From positions 186,001 to 250,000 of the forward strand of contig NZ_JAICDG010000005.1 of NCBI RefSeq assembly GCF_022751215.1: a stretch of DNA of 64,000 nt. The letters run 5' to 3'. Shown here piece by piece: positions 52,470 to 61,478 of the stretch. Within the stretch, counting starts at the first letter, position 1; each line of letters opens with the position of its first letter. The notes beneath the pieces are model-generated. The model searched no databases, was not told the origin of the DNA, and worked only from the letters and a program-made list of their open reading frames with translations. A program made the translations under genes and the position numbers. This stretch comes from Actinomadura terrae. GTDB taxonomy: Bacteria > Actinomycetota > Actinomycetes > Streptosporangiales > Streptosporangiaceae.

Positions 52470-53735
52470 ATGACGAACGCGGCCTTTCATGATGTTACCG
52501 ACCTGGGCAACCCCCACCTCTACGCAACGACGGAACGCTATCGGATGTGGGAAAAACTGATAGCGGAGGGCAGGGCGGTGTGGAGCCCGCCCGGTACCTC
52601 GCCCGGCGGCTTCTGGTCCGTCTTCTCTCATCAGGCCTGCTCGGAGTTGCTCGCGCCCAATTCTCATTTCACTTCCGAATACGGAATGATGATCGGTTTC
52701 GACCGAGCCCGTCCGGACAAGGCAGGCGGCACGATGCTGGTCGCCAGCGAAGGCAAGCGACACAATCAGCTTCGCCGCTTGATCGCCCCCTTCCTTTCAC
52801 GCACTTCGGCGCAGAACCTGTCCGCCTTCATACGTCAGGAAGTGGCGGATATTCTGCGGGAGTTGCGTGAGGGCGGTCCCCCGCGAGGAGCAGGCGCCGC
52901 CTCGGACGGGCCAACTGTGACAGGGCCGGATATCGCCGCGCACGTCGGCTCCCGCCTGCCCGCCGCCGTGGTCTGCGAACTCCTCGGCATTCCGGAGAGT
53001 GACCGCGGACTGATTGTGAGCCTGACCAATCACGCCTTCGGCGGAACGGAACCCGCATTCGCCGACATGTCCCCGTCCGAGGCGCATTCCCAAATTCTGA
53101 GCTACTTCGTCGACGTCATCGTCAGCAGACGCAATGACCCCGGCGCTGATCTCGTAACAGCCTTGCTCGCCGACGAGTCCATGAACGTCCGCGAAATACT
53201 ACTCAACTGCGACAACGTTCTCATCGGAGGAAACGAGACCACGCGCCACGCGGTGACGGGTTGCTTCCACGCCCTGGCGCAGAGCCCGGCGATTCTCCCC
53301 GCTCTGCGAGCCGACCCGGCACTGATTCCCGTAGCTGTGGAGGAGATCCTGCGATGGGTCTCGCCGGCGATGCACGTTCTGCGGGTTTCGACTCAGCGGA
53401 CCGTCGTAGCCGACCGGGACATTGACGAAGGTGTAGCCGTGGTGGCCTGGCTGCCCGCTGCGAATCGGGATCCCACGGTCTTCCCCAGCCCGGGTGAGCT
53501 GCGACTGGACCGGCATCCGAACCGTCACCTGGCCTTCGGCCACGGACTGCACCACTGTCTCGGTGCCGCACTTGCCAGGGCGGAACTCACGGCGCTGCTC
53601 GATGCGCTCGTCAACAGTCTGGACGGTGTGGAGCTGCTGGCCGAGCCGCAGTGGATGAGCGTCAACCAGGTGCAGGGATATCGCAACCTTCCCGTCGTTC
53701 TGCACTGGAGAGAGAGTTCGGCCCAGTCGTGCTGA
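52470..53735 (+). CDS. Cytochrome P450, likely hydroxylase of a PCP-bound amino acid
   Basis: 421 residues. The I-helix is LIGGNETTRHAVTG, the K-helix EEILRWVSP (ExxR) and the heme loop AFGHGLHHCLGAALAR with the Cys ligand. The GGNETTRHA segment and overall reading resemble NikQ, NovI and OxyD, which hydroxylate the beta-carbon of an amino acid held on a free-standing A-PCP with MbtH help. All three partners are present here, so the same chemistry is inferred. The ATG has GAGGAG 7 bases upstream. It is distinct from the backbone P450 at 41005. Confidence 0.9.
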   Translation: MTNAAFHDVTDLGNPHLYATTERYRMWEKLIAEGRAVWSPPGTSPGGFWSVFSHQACSELLAPNSHFTSEYGMMIGFDRARPDKAGGTMLVASEGKRHNQLRRLIAPFLSRTSAQNLSAFIRQEVADILRELREGGPPRGAGAASDGPTVTGPDIAAHVGSRLPAAVVCELLGIPESDRGLIVSLTNHAFGGTEPAFADMSPSEAHSQILSYFVDVIVSRRNDPGADLVTALLADESMNVREILLNCDNVLIGGNETTRHAVTGCFHALAQSPAILPALRADPALIPVAVEEILRWVSPAMHVLRVSTQRTVVADRDIDEGVAVVAWLPAANRDPTVFPSPGELRLDRHPNRHLAFGHGLHHCLGAALARAELTALLDALVNSLDGVELLAEPQWMSVNQVQGYRNLPVVLHWRESSAQSC

Positions 53736-53772
53736 TCCACCCCCTGGTTGTTCCCCACAGGACCATTGGACA

Positions 53773-55026
53773 ATGATCGAAAAAGCCCGATCGCCCAGCG
53801 CCGGCGACCCGGTCCCCCTGGGCCGCAACCAGGACTTCGTCCGCCTCTGGCTGAGCCAGACGCTGTCCGAAACCGGCTCACGGATCAGCTACCTGGCCTA
53901 CCCCCTGCTCATCCTCGCCATCTCCGGATCAGCCGCGGCGGCGGGGGCAGTGGCGGGAACGGTCGCGTTCGTCGAGATCGTCGTACGCATCCCGGCGGGA
54001 GTACTGCTGGACCGGCTCGATCGCCGGAAGCTGATGCTGTGGACCGAGGCCGTACGGGTCGCGGCGATGATCGTCGCGGCGACCGCGGTAGCGCTCAACT
54101 GGGTGTCAGTTGGTCTGGTCCTTGCAGTAGCGGCCATCGACGCAGGCGGATCCGCCCTGTTCGTGTCCGCCGAACGCACGGTCCTCCGGCACATCGTCAC
54201 CGAGGATCAGATCACGGTCGCGAGCGCACGCAACGAGGCTCGGACCTTCTCCGCCGAGTTGCTCGGCCCGGCGCTCGGTGGTGTTCTCTTCGGGCTTGCC
54301 CGCGCCTTGCCCTTCGTCTTCAACGCCGTCTCGTACACCACATCGTTCTTCGCGGTCTTCGCTATCAAGCGATCCTTGCGAATACACTTTCCGAAACAAC
54401 AAGAAGGCCTCATCCCGGCCTTCCTGACAGGTCTTGGATTCGTCTGGAGACAGCCGTTTCTCCGTGCCGTCCTAGTCATCGAACCATTGCTCAACATGGC
54501 GTTCACGGGAACCATGTTCGTGGTCGTTGTCGTACTCCATGACGCCGAGATCCCCGCCTACGGCATCGGTGCCTCGCTGGCTGTCATCGCTGTGGGTGGG
54601 ATCCTGGGCGCCATAGCCTCTCCCCTGATTCAGAGATTGATCTCTCCGCGCCTGCTCATCATGCTCCTGGCGTGGACGGGTGCGCTGATGGCGGCAGTCT
54701 GTGTCGTTCTCCCGTCGGGATACTGGGTCGTCGCCCCGCTTCCGCTGCTCGTGTTCTTCGCCCCGGCCACGACGGCCACCATTTTCGGGCACCAGACCCG
54801 CATTACACCGGATTACCTGCACGGACGAGTAGTGGCGGCACTCGGACTCTTCATGAAGTTGATGAACCCGGTGGCACCGCTGACGGCCGGCCTCCTGCTC
54901 GAACATATGGAAAGTCCGGCAGTCTTCGCCGTATTCGCATCAGTCTTTGCGCTGGCCTCCGTCATGGCGACTTTCAGCAAGGGAATCCGAGGCATGGCCG
55001 AACATGCGCAACTTGATGCACAGTGA
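53773..55026 (+). CDS. MFS transporter, probable product exporter
   Basis: 417 residues, about 12 membrane helices, of the MFS_3/enterobactin-exporter-like group (LWLSQTLSETGSRISYLAYP in helix 1, RIPAGVLLDRLDRRKLML as motif A). Such transporters commonly export peptides or siderophores from NRPS clusters and may give self-resistance. ATG 53773 lacks a strong ribosome site. Confidence 0.88.
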   Translation: MIEKARSPSAGDPVPLGRNQDFVRLWLSQTLSETGSRISYLAYPLLILAISGSAAAAGAVAGTVAFVEIVVRIPAGVLLDRLDRRKLMLWTEAVRVAAMIVAATAVALNWVSVGLVLAVAAIDAGGSALFVSAERTVLRHIVTEDQITVASARNEARTFSAELLGPALGGVLFGLARALPFVFNAVSYTTSFFAVFAIKRSLRIHFPKQQEGLIPAFLTGLGFVWRQPFLRAVLVIEPLLNMAFTGTMFVVVVVLHDAEIPAYGIGASLAVIAVGGILGAIASPLIQRLISPRLLIMLLAWTGALMAAVCVVLPSGYWVVAPLPLLVFFAPATTATIFGHQTRITPDYLHGRVVAALGLFMKLMNPVAPLTAGLLLEHMESPAVFAVFASVFALASVMATFSKGIRGMAEHAQLDAQ

Positions 55027-55146
55027 TGGGGAGTTGACACTCGGTCCACCCTGTGGCCACGGCATCGAATTTCAGCTATCAACCTGCCGAGCGGCAGGGC
55101 GCTCGGGCGCCGCCGCTTCCAAATAGGGCCTTGGAGGAACGTCCGA

Positions 55147-56430
55147 ATGACAAGTACCGACTGTGTCGACGTGATCGGAGTCGGGTTCGGCCCGGCGAAC
55201 CTGTCGCTGGCAATCGCACTGCAAGAGGAAACGCCACGGACAACCGCGGCGTTCCTCGAAGCCGAGACGGATCCCATCTGGCAGGGCGGCATGCTGCTGG
55301 ACGGCTCCGATATGCAGAACCACCCCAACCGCGACCTGGTCACACTGCGAAACCCGCGCAGTCACTACACCTTCCTCAATTACCTGTTCGAGCAGGGACG
55401 GCTGATCGAGCACCTGAACCTGCCCATGGAATTTCCGTTGCGCAAGGAATATGCGCACTATATCCGGTGGGCCACCGACCAGTTCCGTGAACAGGTCGGC
55501 TTCGGCGTACGGGTGAACGACATCGCGGTCGGCGACGTGGACGGCGCACCGGGGTATGTGGTGACCGGATCGGACGGCACTCGTCGGTACGGCCGGTCTC
55601 TGGTGTTGGGCACCGGCCGGACGCCTTTCGTGCCCAGCCCGTTCGACACGATCGACTCGCCTCGGGTCGCGCACCTCACCCGGTATCTGCCGACCGTCCA
55701 GAGATTGGCCCAGGACCCACCGCGAACGATCGCCGTAATCGGCGGCAGCCAGAGCGCGGTCGAGATCGTCCTCGACCTGGCCGCCCGGTTCCCGCACACC
55801 CGGATCATCGACTACGTCCGCAGTTTCGGGCTGCCACTCAAGGACACCAGCCCGTTCAGCGAGGAGGGTTTCTTCCCCGGCTTCACCGACTACTACTACC
55901 GGGCGAACCGGTCGGGCAAGGACACGCTCGACGCCTACATGCGGCCGACCAACTACTCCTCCATCGACGCCGATGTTCTCCACGAGTTGTACGCGCTGAT
56001 CTACGAGCAGCGCCTTGACGGCGACCAGCGCGTTTTCGTCCTCGGCAACCGCCAGGTGCGCGCCGTGGAGGACGAAGGCACGAGCGTGCGGCTGGAGGTG
56101 GAGGAGGTGCACACCCACGAGGTGGTCACCGAACGGGCCGACCTGGTGGTGCTGGCGACCGGATTCCGTGACCTCGGGCCGCGTCCTCACCAGGAGCCCT
56201 ATCCCGCGCTGCTCGCCGGCGTGATCGACCGGTTCCAGTTCGACACCGACGGTTACCTGATCACCGAGCCGGACTACCGGTTGCGGTCGCTGATGGACGG
56301 CACGCCGCCGCTGTTCCTCAACGGCCTGTGCGAGTCGACTCACGGTATCGGCGACGCCGGGTCGTTCAGTCTGCTGTCGCTACGGGCCGCGACGATCATC
56401 GATGGACTGCGCAAGGAAGGGATCGCCTGA
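55147..56430 (+). CDS. L-lysine/L-ornithine N-monooxygenase family protein
   Basis: 427-residue flavoprotein of the SidA/IucD/PvdA family, which N-hydroxylates the side-chain amine of ornithine, lysine or related diamines using FAD and NADPH. The FAD motif is GVGFGPANLSLAIAL, the NADPH motif VIGGSQSAVEIVLDLA and the C-terminal motif LATGF. The substrate is not fixed by sequence; because an EctB-type diaminobutyrate aminotransferase follows, 2,4-diaminobutyrate is a good candidate. The ATG is preceded by GGAGGA. In siderophore clusters an acyltransferase would follow; none does here. Confidence 0.9.
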   Translation: MTSTDCVDVIGVGFGPANLSLAIALQEETPRTTAAFLEAETDPIWQGGMLLDGSDMQNHPNRDLVTLRNPRSHYTFLNYLFEQGRLIEHLNLPMEFPLRKEYAHYIRWATDQFREQVGFGVRVNDIAVGDVDGAPGYVVTGSDGTRRYGRSLVLGTGRTPFVPSPFDTIDSPRVAHLTRYLPTVQRLAQDPPRTIAVIGGSQSAVEIVLDLAARFPHTRIIDYVRSFGLPLKDTSPFSEEGFFPGFTDYYYRANRSGKDTLDAYMRPTNYSSIDADVLHELYALIYEQRLDGDQRVFVLGNRQVRAVEDEGTSVRLEVEEVHTHEVVTERADLVVLATGFRDLGPRPHQEPYPALLAGVIDRFQFDTDGYLITEPDYRLRSLMDGTPPLFLNGLCESTHGIGDAGSFSLLSLRAATIIDGLRKEGIA

Positions 56431-56486
56431 GCAGAACGATTGGCCGCCACCCGATCCACGGAACCACCGATAGCGGAGGACGAGCA

Positions 56487-57740
56487 GTGAACGTCGTTGC
56501 ACCTCGTGAATCCGAGGTACGTAGTTACAGTCGTATCTGGCCGGCCATGTTCGACCACGCCCGTGGCAGTTGGCTCTACACGAAGCCGGGCGACTCCTAT
56601 CTGGATTTCTTCTCCGGAGCGGGAACGCTCAACTACGGGCACAACGAGCCGCGCCTCAAACGCGCGCTCATCGACTACGTCGAGCGCGACGGGGTGACCC
56701 ACGGCCTGGACATGTTCACCACCGCTCGGGCGGATCTGATGAACACGCTCAGCACCCTGGTCCTGGAACCCCGCGGTCTGGACTACAAAATCGTCTTTCC
56801 CGGCCCCGCCGGCGCCACGGCGGTCGAGGCGGCATTGAAACTGGCCCGCAAGGCGAGCGGCCGCAAAGTCGTCGGCTACTTCGACATGGGATTCCACGGT
56901 GTGACTGCCGGTGCGCTGTCGATAGCAGGCAACGCGTCGCGCCGGGCGAGTGCCGGCATTCCCTTGGGGTTCAGCGTCGCGTTGCCGTACGACCCCGATC
57001 CCGATCGGCTGGCCGCCGAGGTACCGGACTTCGACCGGCTGCTGGACGGCACCGGTCAGCTGGCCGACCTCGCGGCGGTGATCGTGGAGACGGTTCAAGG
57101 AGAAGGCGGCATGAACACGGCACGCATCGCCTGGCTGCGAGCCCTGGCCGAAGCGTGCCGGCGGAACGGTGTCCTGCTCATCGTCGACGACATACAGATG
57201 GGCTGCGGACGGACCGGGCCGTTCTTCAGTTTCGAGGACGCCGGACTCACTCCGGACATGGTATGCCTGTCCAAGGGAATCAGCGGCTACGGTTGCCCAT
57301 TGGCGCTCTTGCTGATCAGCCCGGAACTGGACGTGTGGCGGCCCGGTGAACACAACGGCACTTTCCGCGGATTCAATCTGGCCTTTGTCACCGGGGCCGA
57401 AGCACTGCGCGCGTATTGGAGTGGCGACAAGCTGGAACGGTCGACCCGCGCGCGAGGCGACCGGGTCGACCAGGCCCTGCGGAACATCGCGGCCGAGTAT
57501 CCCGGGGCCGGGCTGAACGTCCGCGGTCGCGGTCTGGCGCGCGGCCTCGCATTCGCCGATCCTGCGCTGGCCCAGCAGGTGCAGTCCGCCGCGTTCGAGC
57601 GGCATCTGCTCATGGAGACCTCCGGCGCGCGCAACGACGTGGTGAAGCTGCTGCCGCCGCTGACCATCACCGATGACGAGCTGGAAGAGGGCCTGGCGAT
57701 CACGCGAGGCTCCATCCGGGCGGCGCTCGGAGGCGAGTGA
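56487..57740 (+). CDS. EctB-type diaminobutyrate aminotransferase
   Basis: 417-residue class III PLP aminotransferase. It closely resembles EctB, which makes L-2,4-diaminobutyrate from aspartate semialdehyde: SEVRSYSR at the start, FSGAGTLNYGHN, GVTHGLDM, PGPAGATAVEAALKLARK, IVDDIQMGCGRTG, the PLP Lys in LSKGISGYG and HNGTFRGFNLAFVT. No ectA or ectC is present, so ectoine is not the product; diaminobutyrate supply to the peptide is inferred. GTG 56487 follows GGAGGA, and its stop overlaps the next gene by 4 bases. Confidence 0.92.
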   Translation: MNVVAPRESEVRSYSRIWPAMFDHARGSWLYTKPGDSYLDFFSGAGTLNYGHNEPRLKRALIDYVERDGVTHGLDMFTTARADLMNTLSTLVLEPRGLDYKIVFPGPAGATAVEAALKLARKASGRKVVGYFDMGFHGVTAGALSIAGNASRRASAGIPLGFSVALPYDPDPDRLAAEVPDFDRLLDGTGQLADLAAVIVETVQGEGGMNTARIAWLRALAEACRRNGVLLIVDDIQMGCGRTGPFFSFEDAGLTPDMVCLSKGISGYGCPLALLLISPELDVWRPGEHNGTFRGFNLAFVTGAEALRAYWSGDKLERSTRARGDRVDQALRNIAAEYPGAGLNVRGRGLARGLAFADPALAQQVQSAAFERHLLMETSGARNDVVKLLPPLTITDDELEEGLAITRGSIRAALGGE

Positions 57741-58498
57741 TCACGATGGCGAAGCTTCCCTGGTTTCCCTTCGGAACGGGGCCGGAGGCACCGGTCCGGT
57801 TGCTCACCCTCCCGCACGCCGGCGCCGGCGCGGCCGCATTCCGGGCATGGGCGCAGGGAATGCCCGAGGGGGTCGCCGTCTGCCCGGTTCAACCGCCGGG
57901 AAGGGAGGGGCGATACGGCGAGGCTCCGTTCAACCGGGTCGCCCCGCTGGTCGAAGAGCTTGCCGAGCAGATCACCGCATCGGTGGACGCGCCGTACGCC
58001 TTGCTCGGTCACAGCACGGGGGCGCTGTGTGCGTACGAGGTGGTTCGCGAGTTGCGGCGCACCGGCGGCCCGCTGCCCATGCATCTGTTCGTTTCCGGCC
58101 GTCCAGCACCGCAGTTGCCCTCCGACCGGCATGAGGTGGCCGGTCTGTCGTTGACAGAGCTGGCGGCATTCCTGCGTGAGCTGGAGGGCACCCCGGAAAC
58201 GGTGCTGTCGGATCATCGGGTGCTGCGATGGATGCAGCCGATCCTGGTCGCCGATCTCGCGGTCAGCGAATGCTACACGTTCCGGCCGGAGGCACCGCTG
58301 AACATCCCGATCACCGCCTTCGTCGGACGAACCGACCCCGTCGCGGGAGAGGAACTGATGGAGCCTTGGCAGTCCCAGACCGTTGCCGGGTTCCGCCTGC
58401 ATCTCCTCGACGGCGGCCATTTCGCCATATTCGATCGCGCAACGTCCGTGCACGCTGAGATCGCAGGTGCGCTGCTGGACGACGCGACCAAACGATAG
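57737..58498 (+). CDS. Type II thioesterase (Ser nucleophile)
   Basis: About 253-residue alpha/beta hydrolase of the type II thioesterase family that clears misloaded carrier proteins. Motifs are LPHAGAGAAAFRAW, the nucleophile elbow LLGHSTGALCAYE (Ser), and the catalytic His in LLDGGHFAIF. GTG 57737 overlaps the aminotransferase stop (GTGA); ATG 57746 is an alternative. It probably has the usual editing role. Confidence 0.9.
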   Translation: MITMAKLPWFPFGTGPEAPVRLLTLPHAGAGAAAFRAWAQGMPEGVAVCPVQPPGREGRYGEAPFNRVAPLVEELAEQITASVDAPYALLGHSTGALCAYEVVRELRRTGGPLPMHLFVSGRPAPQLPSDRHEVAGLSLTELAAFLRELEGTPETVLSDHRVLRWMQPILVADLAVSECYTFRPEAPLNIPITAFVGRTDPVAGEELMEPWQSQTVAGFRLHLLDGGHFAIFDRATSVHAEIAGALLDDATKR

Positions 58499-58535
58499 AA
58501 ACAAGTTGAGTGCGAACCAGAGGGGCTTTTCGACT

Positions 58536-59300
58536 ATGACAGCTTCGTCCACCACAAAGCCCAAATGGCTTCTGCGCCAGCCTGACCCGGACGTCGGCGC
58601 GCGCCTCTTCTGCTTCCCGTATTCGGGCTCCGGGGCCACGATGTACGAGCGCTGGCCACGGCGCCTCGGCGATGTCGAGATCTGCCTGGTCCAGCCGCCA
58701 GGGCGGCAGGCCCGGATCCGGGAGCCGCACTACGAGACCTACGAGCGCCTCGCGGAGCAGCTGATCGAGTTCCTGGTGCCGTACCTGGACCGTCCGTTCG
58801 CATTCTTCGGCCATTGCAGTGGTGCGCTGCCGGGAGTGGAGGTGACCCGCCAGCTCGCCGCGGCCCGGCTACCGCTGCCGCGGCGCCTGTTCGTGTCCGC
58901 GCAGGTCGCCCCGCACGACGGTCCGTACGGTCGGCTCCTCGAACTGGACCGCGACGGGCTTCGGGACGCGCTGGCCGACCAGATAACCAACATGGGCGGT
59001 ACGCCCAGCGACGCCCTGATCGACCTCGGTCTGGACCTGCTGGTCCGAGACGTCGAGGCGAACAAACGATATGTCGTGCCGGAGCCGCTGGACATCCCGT
59101 GCGGAATCACCGCGATCGGCTGGAGCGAGGACCGCGAGATTCCGTTGTCCCTCATGGGGGGCTGGAAGGGGTTGACGACGGATTGCCGGACGGTGCTGCT
59201 CGACGGCGGCCATTTCACCTTCCTGTCTGCGCCTCCGGCCCTCCTGGACCAGATCGCCCACGACCTGGACGATGACACGAATGGCCACGCCTCGACATAA
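58536..59300 (+). CDS. Type II thioesterase-like hydrolase with Cys nucleophile, candidate aminoacyl shuttle
   Basis: 254 residues, same family as the preceding gene (FCFPYSGSGATMYERW, DGGHFTFL). The nucleophile elbow reads FFGHCSGALPG: Cys stands where Ser is expected in GHSxGA. Cys-nucleophile members SyrC and CmaE move aminoacyl groups between carrier proteins instead of hydrolysing them. With a free-standing A-PCP and an NRPS module whose A domain is dead, this protein is the natural candidate for loading PCP2. ATG 58536 has AGAGGGG about 10 bases upstream. It ends the forward operon, 23 bases from the convergent ATP-grasp gene. Confidence 0.88.
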   Translation: MTASSTTKPKWLLRQPDPDVGARLFCFPYSGSGATMYERWPRRLGDVEICLVQPPGRQARIREPHYETYERLAEQLIEFLVPYLDRPFAFFGHCSGALPGVEVTRQLAAARLPLPRRLFVSAQVAPHDGPYGRLLELDRDGLRDALADQITNMGGTPSDALIDLGLDLLVRDVEANKRYVVPEPLDIPCGITAIGWSEDREIPLSLMGGWKGLTTDCRTVLLDGGHFTFLSAPPALLDQIAHDLDDDTNGHAST

Positions 59301-59323
59301 CCGCACGCAGTGAGCGGACTCGT

Positions 59324-60622
59324 TCAAGGGGCTGACGTCGTCCGCTGCTGTGTCCACATCGCCGGCATGTCGAGTTGACCCGAAGGGGTCTCGTAGGCGA
59401 ATGACAGGAGACCATTCGCCTCGTCCAAGATCGCGAGCATCTCGTCATGGTCACGCGCCTCGCCCCGAACGACATCGATCCACGTCGTCATGACACCTCT
59501 TTCCAAAGGCGCCGGCGGATGCAGATAGATTTCGTAGGAAGTGACCCCGGTCACCGCTTTGGCTGCTGCGGCGCCTCGCACGCCTGTCAGTTTACGAGCC
59601 TGCAAGGGCGGCAGGTTGTGATACTGGAAGTAGGTCTTGTTCGGTTTCAACACCAGGTCGTCGGTGTTCAACCCCAAGGCCATTCGTGCTCCGGCAGCGA
59701 TGAGATCGGTCCCGCAAGCACGAATCGCCAGCTCGTTGATCTGGCCGCCGATGCGCCCGTTCACCTCAATGAGGCGCGGTCCGTCAGCGGTCAGCTTGAC
59801 CTCGGTGTGAGTCAACCCCGTCGAGATGTCCAGAGCGACCAGTGCCCGCTGGGTGAGATCGAGAATTTCACCTCTCTCGAGGTCGGAGACGGGCGCCGGC
59901 CAGAAGTGTCCCTGTTCGCGAAATGGAGGAAGGATGGGGAACTTGCCGGTGATCTCCAGATGCTTGATTCTTCCGTCCACCACGCAGCTTTCCACCGAAA
60001 CATAGTCGCCGAAAGGCAGCCGCTTCTTTCCGGCTATAAATTCCTCGGCGACGAGAACGCCGGAGTAGGACTTTGACAGGTCCCGGAGGAGCGCTTCCCC
60101 TTCTTCGACGCTGTGGACCAGGTGGGTGTATTGGCTGCCCTCGCCTAGTCGCGGCTTCAGGACCAGCGGAAACCCAACGTGGTCAGCAACATCCCGCCAC
60201 TGATCAACTCCGTTCAGTGATGCCGATCTCGTCCGCTGCACTCCGGCCTCCGCAAAGCGCTTGCGCTGCTGATATTTATCGCGCAGCAGGTTTGCAGTAG
60301 GTGTGGAGTGAAACAAGAGCCCCAACTCGGCGGCCACCTCAGCGGTGGGCAGCAGCATTCTTTCGGCATAGGTGACGATGCCGTCAGGCCGCCACCTGCG
60401 CAGGTGGTCGAGGAGTTCTGCGCGAGGCTGGTCCCATGTGATCATCTCGGCGATCTCGCCAAGGAACGGCTTCGCCGCCGCGCTGTACGGCGAGGTGCCG
60501 ACGACAAGGATGACTTCGGCCCAGTCGGTCAGGCTGAGCATGATCTCCGCGGGCGTGACCGCACCCTCCTCGAACATGACGATCAGCCGCGGTCGCTCTT
60601 CCCGCCGTGAATCGACGGTCAC
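59324..60622 (-). CDS. ATP-grasp carboxylate-amine ligase
   Basis: 432 residues with the ATP-grasp fold. LLRDKYQQRKRFAEAGV starts the central domain, FPLVLKPRLGEGSQ gives the ATP-binding Lys, VAEEFI the adenine-binding hinge and TEVKLTADGPRLIEVNGRIGG the magnesium-binding Glu/Asn. The family joins a carboxylate to an amine through an acyl phosphate. The substrate is unknown; it could add an amino acid outside the NRPS logic or form a ring. GTG 60622 overlaps the sulfotransferase stop by 4 bases. Confidence 0.88.
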   Translation of the reverse strand: MTVDSRREERPRLIVMFEEGAVTPAEIMLSLTDWAEVILVVGTSPYSAAAKPFLGEIAEMITWDQPRAELLDHLRRWRPDGIVTYAERMLLPTAEVAAELGLLFHSTPTANLLRDKYQQRKRFAEAGVQRTRSASLNGVDQWRDVADHVGFPLVLKPRLGEGSQYTHLVHSVEEGEALLRDLSKSYSGVLVAEEFIAGKKRLPFGDYVSVESCVVDGRIKHLEITGKFPILPPFREQGHFWPAPVSDLERGEILDLTQRALVALDISTGLTHTEVKLTADGPRLIEVNGRIGGQINELAIRACGTDLIAAGARMALGLNTDDLVLKPNKTYFQYHNLPPLQARKLTGVRGAAAAKAVTGVTSYEIYLHPPAPLERGVMTTWIDVVRGEARDHDEMLAILDEANGLLSFAYETPSGQLDMPAMWTQQRTTSAP

Positions 60623-61464
60623 GAGCCCAACTCCACGCGCTCCGGACCGAGCCGGTTCGGGTCCGCCCGCATCTCCCGGTAGAGGCGCAACCACGTCTCG
60701 ACCTCCACATGCAGGCCCGCGGCCGAGATCAATGCCTCCTCACGGTCCCAGTCCACGCGCGGACGGGGCTGAATGCCGGTACTGCCCAGCACCTTGCGGT
60801 AGAACGGGTCGTCGGCCCGTCGCACGTCACTCATCAGCGCGCCCACCTCGGGAGAACACAGCTGAAGGGTGGGCCGGGGCGACCAACTCTCAAGCCCCGC
60901 CTGCGAAGGAAGCCCGAGCGCCGCCAAGAGCGCGGCGGTCATTCCGGCCGGGTCCGCTCGCAGATCGTCGGAGTCGACCAACGTGTACGGGACGCCCCGC
61001 TCGCGGCAGCGCGCCACCTGCTCGGCCAACGACGGCCACCCGCTTTCAAAAGGCGGGAACGTCGACGCCTTCGACAGTTCGCGCACGACGCGCAGCCGCG
61101 ACGTGGTGGACAACCGGGGATCGGACATCACGAAGATCACCGGCGCGGTGGCGATTCCGGCCAGTTCGTCGAACTGGTCGGGGGTCAACTGGAAGCTCAT
61201 CTCCTTGATGAGCAGGCCGCTGCCGCGCGGCACGTCGGCGAGCCGGACCCGATCGCCCGTGGCCACCTCCATAGGGTTGCCCAGGCAGCTGGCGACCGAT
61301 TCGGCTCCCTGACCGCCCCAGTAGCACGCCTCGAACGGCTCGTGGCAGTGGTGGGTGATCAGTGCGTGCTGCCACAGTAACCGCGCTATGACGGTTGATC
61401 CGGTCCGGGGCGGCGAGATGAGCAGCAGGCGGTTCGAATACGCGTCCGCCAGATTGGTCTCCAT
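60619..61464 (-). CDS. Sulfotransferase family protein
   Basis: 281 residues. The N-terminal PAPS-binding loop LLLISPPRTGSTVIARLL is intact. The remainder is consistent with the P-loop sulfotransferase fold, for example HEPFEACYWG and VIFVMSDPRLSTTSRLR, the latter resembling the 3'-phosphate loop. It could sulfonate a hydroxyl, phenol or N-hydroxyl of the product or an intermediate. Some proteins of this annotation have other roles, so activity is not certain. Starts 14 bases after the PLP gene stop with GGAG upstream. Confidence 0.8.
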   Translation of the reverse strand: METNLADAYSNRLLLISPPRTGSTVIARLLWQHALITHHCHEPFEACYWGGQGAESVASCLGNPMEVATGDRVRLADVPRGSGLLIKEMSFQLTPDQFDELAGIATAPVIFVMSDPRLSTTSRLRVVRELSKASTFPPFESGWPSLAEQVARCRERGVPYTLVDSDDLRADPAGMTAALLAALGLPSQAGLESWSPRPTLQLCSPEVGALMSDVRRADDPFYRKVLGSTGIQPRPRVDWDREEALISAAGLHVEVETWLRLYREMRADPNRLGPERVELGS

Positions 61465-61478
61465 ACCGTACGACTCCC

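Noticed and set aside
55147..56430. Hydroxamate siderophore cluster
   Set aside because: The N-monooxygenase alone would suggest this, but no hydroxylamine acyltransferase, NIS synthetase, siderophore receptor or iron-box-like site is visible.
56487..57740. Part of an ectoine operon
   Set aside because: The protein resembles EctB, but no ectA, ectC or ectD is nearby and it is coupled to thioesterase genes in an NRPS operon.
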